Under the pieces are notes generated by a model. It worked only from the letters and a program-made list of their open reading frames with translations, was not told the DNA's origin and made no database searches. From an uncultured Ruminococcus sp. (GTDB lineage: Bacteria > Bacillota > Clostridia > Oscillospirales > Acutalibacteraceae): a stretch of DNA of 10,507 nt. Position numbers and translations under genes: made by a program. Positions 7,101 to 10,507 of this stretch are shown here, piece after piece; position 1 is the stretch's first letter; every line of letters starts with the position of its first letter. Location: the NCBI GenBank assembly GCA_902773245.1, contig CACYDY010000154.1, forward strand, positions 1 to 10,507, written 5' to 3'.

Positions 7101-7164
7101 AGCAGACACCCGAACCGTACAGCTTTCACGCAAGCTTCGGAAGGCTTTGCGCTGAGGGTGTGCT
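7101..7164 (+). promoter_or_regulatory. structured 5' leader of gpsA, no known riboswitch class recognised
   Basis: An outer stem pairs AGCAGACACCC (7101-7111) with GGGTGTGCT (7156-7164), with a two-base bulge on the left. An inner hairpin occupies 7129-7151 (CGCAAGCTT, loop CGGA, AGGCTTTGCG, with one bulged T). AGCTTT at 7121-7126 could pair instead with the inner arm, so alternative folds exist. The structure lies between the consensus promoter and the gpsA ribosome binding site (AGGAG, 7191-7195). It does not show the conserved cores of the riboswitch classes I can recall. It might be a cis-regulatory RNA or just a stable leader. Confidence 0.45.
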
Positions 7165-7203
7165 TATTTTCGGTAAATATTAATTCAAACAGGAGTATAG
7201 ATT

Positions 7204-8160
7204 ATGAATATATCAGTATTAGGCTGCGGAAGATGGGGCGCTTTTATTGCTTGGTATCTTAACAAAATAGGTCATAATGTAATGACATGGGGACTGTCCG
7301 ACGCACCTCAATTTATTGAACTTAAAAATACACGTTCAAACGGAATGCTTACGTTCCCCGAATCGCTTGAAATTTCAGATGATCTTGAAAAGGCAGTTTC
7401 TCGTGCCGAGATAATTGTTATTTCGATCAGCTGCCAGGCGCTGCGTTCTTTTTTGCAGAATGTAAAGAAATATGATCTTTCCGGCAAAAGCTTTGTGCTT
7501 TGCATGAAGGGCATCGAGGAAAAAACAGGCTGCCGTTTGAGTCAGGTTGTCAAAGAGGTTTTAGGTGATGTTCCCGTGGCTGTTTGGGTGGGTCCCGGTC
7601 ACCCTCAGAATTTTGTTAATAATGTTCCCAACTGCATGGTGATCGACAGCGAAAACGAGGAGCTGAAGAGAAAGCTCGTCGACGAGTTTTCAAGCGAGCT
7701 GATCAGATTTTATTACGGAACCGATCTCATTGGAAGCGAGGTTGGCGCAGCGGCAAAAAATGTCATCGGAATCGCTGCAGGAATGCTCGACGGTTTGGGA
7801 TACGGCTGTCTGAAAGGCGCTCTGATGAGCAGAGGTACCAACGAAGTAGGCAGACTGATCGAGGCTTTGGGCGGCAACCGGTTGTCGGCTTACGGTCTTT
7901 GTCATCTTGGCGACTATGAGGCAACGCTGTTCTCCCGGTTCAGTCAGAACAGAATGTTTGGCGAAAAGTTTGTTAAAGGCGAGGAGTACACCAAGCTTGC
8001 CGAGGGAGTGGCAACGGGCAGAGCTATCTATTCTCTTGCCGAAAAATACGGGGTGGATATGCCTATTGTTAAAGGTGTAAACGATACGCTTTCGGGCGCT
8101 ATCAGCGTAGAGGAGCAGCTGTCGGAATTTTTCCTCAGAAGCTTGAAAGATGAGTTTTGA
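7204..8160 (+). CDS. gpsA: NAD(P)-dependent glycerol-3-phosphate dehydrogenase
   Basis: GpsA reduces dihydroxyacetone phosphate to sn-glycerol-3-phosphate, the backbone for phospholipid synthesis, in the cytoplasm. The 318-residue protein has the Rossmann nucleotide motif GCGRWG (7-12), KGIE (102-105), the family signature GAAAKNVIGIAAG (181-193) with the catalytic lysine K185, the RGTNE segment (210-214), and LGDYEAT followed by QNR (235-250). It is slightly shorter than the usual 330 or so residues. It also differs at the normally GPS-[FH]-A-type loop, here GPGHPQNF (130-137), and reads GLCHLGD where GLGDL is usual. It is therefore a divergent but apparently active member. AGGAG at 7191-7195 supports the ATG. 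It opens an operon with the nuclease and ispE, reading from a consensus promoter through a structured leader. Confidence 0.92.
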   Translation: MNISVLGCGRWGAFIAWYLNKIGHNVMTWGLSDAPQFIELKNTRSNGMLTFPESLEISDDLEKAVSRAEIIVISISCQALRSFLQNVKKYDLSGKSFVLCMKGIEEKTGCRLSQVVKEVLGDVPVAVWVGPGHPQNFVNNVPNCMVIDSENEELKRKLVDEFSSELIRFYYGTDLIGSEVGAAAKNVIGIAAGMLDGLGYGCLKGALMSRGTNEVGRLIEALGGNRLSAYGLCHLGDYEATLFSRFSQNRMFGEKFVKGEEYTKLAEGVATGRAIYSLAEKYGVDMPIVKGVNDTLSGAISVEEQLSEFFLRSLKDEF

Positions 8161-8168
8161 GTTGTTTT

Positions 8169-8819
8169 ATGAGCAGAAACGAGATAAAAATAAATGTGAA
8201 AACATCTATGAAAGAAACTATTATCACTATTCTTATTGCGGCGGCGATAATCGGAGTTTGGCTTTATGAAGCTCCCGAAACCGACAATTCGTCTTTATCG
8301 GAGCAAACGCAGTCGGAGTATGCCGGAAGTTTTGACAATGACGGCAATGATGAAGGAACTCCCATACAGATCAATTTTGCGGGACAAAGCGGAGAGCTTT
8401 ACGGCCCGTTTGAAGTGGTGCGTGTTGTGGACGGCGACACAGTAAAGCTGAATATTGGAGGCAATGTTGAAACAGTAAGACTTATCGGTATAGATACTCC
8501 CGAGTCGGTTCACCCGAACAAAGAAAAGAATGTTCCCGAGGGAAAGCTTGCAAGCGATCACACAAAGGAACTGCTCGACGGCAAAAATGTTTACATCGAG
8601 TACGGGGAAGACCCGACCGATCATTATGACAGAGTGCTGGCGTATCTTTACTTTGACGAAAACACTATGATAAACGCAGAACTGCTCAAAGACGGTTATG
8701 CCAAGGTCTATACAGTTAATCCCAACAACAAATACAAGGATTATTTTTTGGCAGTCGAATCAGAGGCAAAAAATAGCGGGGCAGGACTTTGGGATACCGG
8801 CGTTTTTGACAAGAAATAG
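8169..8819 (+). CDS. membrane-anchored thermonuclease-fold (SNase) protein
   Basis: The protein is a staphylococcal-nuclease homologue, expected to cut DNA and RNA with calcium at the cell surface. With the ATG at 8169 it has 216 residues: a single hydrophobic segment (about 17-32), an acidic Ser/Gly-rich spacer (about 35-75), and an SNase domain (about 80-210). All catalytic positions are present with the spacing of S. aureus nuclease: D90 in VVDGDT, R104, D109 and E112 in RLIGIDTPE, and R155 in YDRVLAYL. The hydrophobic segment lacks an obvious cleavage site, so it probably anchors the protein outward. The start is uncertain because none has a good ribosome binding site. TTG at 8157 overlaps the gpsA stop, and ATG at 8208 would start directly before the membrane segment. 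It lies within 10 bases of gpsA and 31 bases before ispE, so it is in the same operon. Confidence 0.88.
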   Translation: MSRNEIKINVKTSMKETIITILIAAAIIGVWLYEAPETDNSSLSEQTQSEYAGSFDNDGNDEGTPIQINFAGQSGELYGPFEVVRVVDGDTVKLNIGGNVETVRLIGIDTPESVHPNKEKNVPEGKLASDHTKELLDGKNVYIEYGEDPTDHYDRVLAYLYFDENTMINAELLKDGYAKVYTVNPNNKYKDYFLAVESEAKNSGAGLWDTGVFDKK

Positions 8820-8849
8820 CTTTTGAAACACAAATTCAGAGGTGCGAAA

Positions 8850-9731
8850 ATGAAAATATTACTCATGGCTGCCGCAAAGGTAAACCTTACTCTTGATATT
8901 CTGGGCAAAAGACCCGACGGATATCATGATCTGAAATCAATAATGCAGTCTGTCGGCATTTACGACAAAATTACTATCGAACAGAATCACAGCGGTAAAA
9001 TCACGATTGCGTGCAGCCGTGAAGATGTGCCCTGCGACCAAAGAAATATTGTCTATAAATGCGCCGAAGCTTTTTACAAAAAAATCGGAACGAAAAACGA
9101 AGGTCTTTTTATCAATATTGAAAAAGATATTCCGACGCAGGCGGGAATGGGCGGCGGAAGCGCTGACGGTGCGGCTGTTTTGGTTGGTTTGAACGAGATG
9201 TGCGGAAGACCGCTTGACGAATACGAACTCGAAAAGATAGGCGCGGCTATCGGCGCGGATATACCCTTTTGCGTTCGTGGGGGTACGGTTTTGTGCGAGG
9301 GAATTGGCGACAGACTTCAAACGCTTGAAAGTATCCCGATGTGTTGGTTTGCGGTTGTAAAGCCGCCTGTCAGTGTTTCGACTGCGAAAGCTTATGCGGC
9401 TGTTGACAAAGAGGGCTTTGTTTCGAATTATTCAACGGAAAAAATGCTTGCTTCTTTGACAAATGTCGGAGAAATAGGGGCGAATTTGAAAAATGATTTT
9501 GAAGATACTTTGAATATTGACGAGGTTGTTAAAATAAAAAACGAGCTTTTGAAATGTGACGGCTGTTTGGGGGCTGTGATGTCGGGGAGCGGTTCTGCAG
9601 TGTTCGGAATTTTTGAAAATAAAGAGAATGCCGAAAAATGTACGAAGAGCTTTTGCGGCAGATATAGTGAAGTTTTTACTGCGGAGAAATCGGATTTTTC
9701 CGTCAGGATTTGCAGTTTGAGCGATGATTAA
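8850..9731 (+). CDS. ispE: 4-diphosphocytidyl-2-C-methyl-D-erythritol kinase
   Basis: IspE phosphorylates CDP-methylerythritol with ATP in the MEP pathway, which makes isopentenyl diphosphate for quinones and undecaprenyl carrier lipid. The 293-residue length is normal. It is a GHMP kinase: AKVNLTLDILGKRPDGYHDL (9-28) carries catalytic K10, the ATP loop PTQAGMGGGSADGAA is at 95-109, GADIPF (135-140) carries catalytic D137, and the C-terminal motif GAVMSGSGSAVFG is at 241-253. I chose ATG 8850 because AGAGGTG (8838-8844) lies just before it and the protein then begins like other IspE. An upstream TTG at 8823 would add nine unsupported residues. It is the last gene of the gpsA operon. No clear terminator follows, only a T-rich stretch near 9907-9928 without a strong stem. 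Confidence 0.95.
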   Translation: MKILLMAAAKVNLTLDILGKRPDGYHDLKSIMQSVGIYDKITIEQNHSGKITIACSREDVPCDQRNIVYKCAEAFYKKIGTKNEGLFINIEKDIPTQAGMGGGSADGAAVLVGLNEMCGRPLDEYELEKIGAAIGADIPFCVRGGTVLCEGIGDRLQTLESIPMCWFAVVKPPVSVSTAKAYAAVDKEGFVSNYSTEKMLASLTNVGEIGANLKNDFEDTLNIDEVVKIKNELLKCDGCLGAVMSGSGSAVFGIFENKENAEKCTKSFCGRYSEVFTAEKSDFSVRICSLSDD

Positions 9732-9781
9732 AGCATTCTTTTGTCTACACACAGCTTAAGCAAGTATGAGGATTGAACGCA

Positions 9782-9874
9782 GGGGTTCGGGGTATGGTTG
9801 ACATCAATGCAGTACAGTTGAATCAACGGCTTGGATCTACAGGAAATGTGCTTTAAGATGTGGACGGTGATTAT
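9782..9874. repeat. diverged intergenic repeat, copy 2
   Basis: This is the partner of 6849-6941, colinear without gaps at roughly 70 percent identity. Here it lacks the CTCGAG near-palindrome and the 65-base repeat that flank the other copy. It sits between the end of ispE and the second MITE-like element; the 200 bases from 9732 to 9932 hold no gene. Confidence 0.6.
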
Positions 9875-9932
9875 TATTCAATCGCTGAAAGTATTTGAAG
9901 CATATGGTTTTTTGTTGTTTTTTTATTATTGG

Positions 9933-10145
9933 TACTATAAATGAGCAATTTCTAAAATCGTAAAAAAAGCTTGAAAAAGGACAATTAAAGTTTTTGCCCC
10001 GGTTTTTTCAAAAAGCGGGCGGTTTCCGAAGGCAGAGCCTTTGTTCGCCGTCCGCAGACGGCGAAATACCCCAAGCGTCCCCTAAACTTGCAGTAAATTT
10101 TTGTGCAAGTTATCTATAGCATTCTCAATTTGCTCATTTATAGTA
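9933..10145. repeat. MITE-like hairpin-rich repeat, copy 2
   Basis: The ends are a perfect 16-base inverted repeat, TACTATAAATGAGCAA (9933-9948) and its complement (10130-10145). The outer TA on both sides could be a target duplication. The left half (about 9967-10043) matches copy 1 at 36-112 closely, including GGACAATTAAAG, TTTTTTCAAAAAGC and GGCGGTTTCC. The middle is different: a 9-base perfect hairpin TTCGCCGTC/GACGGCGAA at 10044-10065 takes the place of the AGC-loop and ATGCCG hairpins of copy 1. The right end (TTTGTGCA and the terminal repeat) matches again. It carries no open frame of note and lies just upstream of the tRNA promoters. Confidence 0.8.
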
Positions 10146-10192
10146 TTGGAATAACCTTGGAATAAAAAATTAGAAAAAATTTCAAAAAGGTG

Positions 10193-10221
10193 TTGACATA
10201 ATTATATCTGTGTGATATAAT
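10193..10221 (+). promoter_or_regulatory. consensus promoter P1 upstream of the tRNA genes
   Basis: TTGACA (10193-10198), a 17-base spacer and TATAAT (10216-10221), with TGA directly before the -10, form a perfect extended promoter. The transcript would start near 10228 at a small hairpin (CGCT 10228-10231, AGCG 10241-10244) and run through the second promoter into the tRNA genes. Confidence 0.85.
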
Positions 10222-10292
10222 AAATATCGCTGAGTTAAGTAGCGGCTTGATTGAGTTGTGAATGAGAGGTTTAAAAAAAATATAAAAAAGCC

Positions 10293-10321
10293 TTGACAAA
10301 CAGAAAAGTTCATGATATAAT
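10293..10321 (+). promoter_or_regulatory. consensus promoter P2 of the tRNA genes
   Basis: TTGACA (10293-10298), 17 bases, and TATAAT (10316-10321), again preceded by TGA. Transcription should begin near 10328, about 22 bases before the mature tRNA-His end. It lies exactly 100 bases after P1. Confidence 0.9.
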
Positions 10322-10350
10322 ATTTAAGCGGTTTGACTCGTAGATATTTG

Positions 10351-10427
10351 GTGGGTATAGCTTAGTTGGTTAAAGCGCCAGTTTGTGGCACTGGAGACCG
10401 TCGGTTCGAATCCGACTATCCACCCCA
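10351..10427 (+). tRNA. tRNA-His (anticodon GTG)
   Basis: A complete cloverleaf is visible. The acceptor GTGGGTA pairs with TATCCAC (one G-T), the D stem is GCTT/AAGC, and the anticodon stem CCAGT/ACTGG holds anticodon GTG at 10385-10387. The T stem is GTCGG/CCGAC around TTCGAAT. The histidine identity pair is present: G at 10350 (position -1) opposite C73 at 10424. CCA is encoded at 10425-10427. Confidence 0.98.
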
Positions 10428-10430
10428 TAT

Positions 10431-10506
10431 GATCCATTAGCTCAGTTGGCAGAGCACTTGACTTTTAATCAAGGTGTCCGGAGTTCGAATCTCCGATGGG
10501 TCACCA
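10431..10506 (+). tRNA. tRNA-Lys (anticodon TTT)
   Basis: A complete cloverleaf lies three bases after tRNA-His. The acceptor GATCCAT pairs with ATGGGTC (one T-G), the D stem is GCTC/GAGC, and the anticodon stem CTTGA/TCAAG holds TTT at 10464-10466. The T stem is CGGAG/CTCCG. A73 and encoded CCA (10504-10506) complete it. It shares the two upstream promoters, and further tRNA genes may follow beyond the window. Confidence 0.98.
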
Positions 10507-10507
10507 A

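Noticed and set aside
7127..7151. Resemblance of the CACGCAAG to TTTGCG part of the gpsA leader to a cyclic di-GMP (GEMM) riboswitch
   Set aside because: Only a few bases match. The conserved GEMM core, tetraloop receptor arrangement and second stem are missing.
8823..8849. TTG at 8823 as the ispE start
   Set aside because: The added nine residues precede a good ribosome binding site and ATG at 8850, which gives the normal IspE N-terminus.
9899..9930. T-rich stretch after ispE as a terminator
   Set aside because: No convincing stem directly precedes the T-run, so I could not support a terminator call.

Overview
The window looks like chromosomal DNA from a gut-type clostridial Firmicute, most likely a Ruminococcus-like member of the Oscillospiraceae. 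The reasons are strong AAGGAGG-type ribosome binding sites, near-consensus TTGACA/TATAAT promoters, moderate G+C, a secreted starch-degrading enzyme carrying a dockerin (as in Ruminococcus amylosomes and cellulosomes), Gram-positive-type pyrimidine-nucleoside phosphorylase, IspE of the MEP pathway, and tRNA genes with encoded CCA. The species is inference; nothing here names it.

Layout. At the left edge (about 3-228) lies a non-coding hairpin-rich repeat with terminal inverted repeats. A small membrane-anchored GGDEF protein (285-890, minus) diverges from a large secreted GH13 alpha-amylase with CBM26-like and dockerin modules (1223-3805, plus); both promoters lie in the shared 330-base spacer. 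A bidirectional terminator (3838-3885) separates the amylase from a convergent two-gene minus-strand unit: a BMP/PnrA-like nucleoside-binding lipoprotein (5326-6444) followed by pyrimidine-nucleoside phosphorylase (3935-5239). About 600 bases without a gene follow (6527-7051), filled with degenerate repeats. A consensus promoter and a structured leader then precede a plus-strand operon of gpsA (7204-8160), a membrane-anchored thermonuclease-fold protein (8169-8819) and ispE (8850-9731). The right end holds a diverged repeat (9782-9874), a second copy of the left-edge element (9933-10145), two consensus promoters exactly 100 bases apart, and tandem tRNA-His(GTG) and tRNA-Lys(TTT).

How the genes work together. 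The amylase is an extracellular starch hydrolase probably docked to a cohesin scaffold. The lipoprotein and phosphorylase plausibly form a nucleoside capture and salvage pair, although no ABC permease or ATPase is present. gpsA (glycerol-3-phosphate for phospholipids) and ispE (isoprenoid precursors) are housekeeping envelope and lipid genes, with a surface nuclease between them that might release nucleotides from extracellular DNA or RNA.

Most of the window is ordinary. The parts that deserve attention are the two MITE-like elements with matching ends but different hairpin cargo, the older repeat family in the gene-free stretches, the structured gpsA leader, and the internal position of the amylase dockerin ahead of an unassigned C-terminal module. 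I saw no convincing new defence or mobile system.
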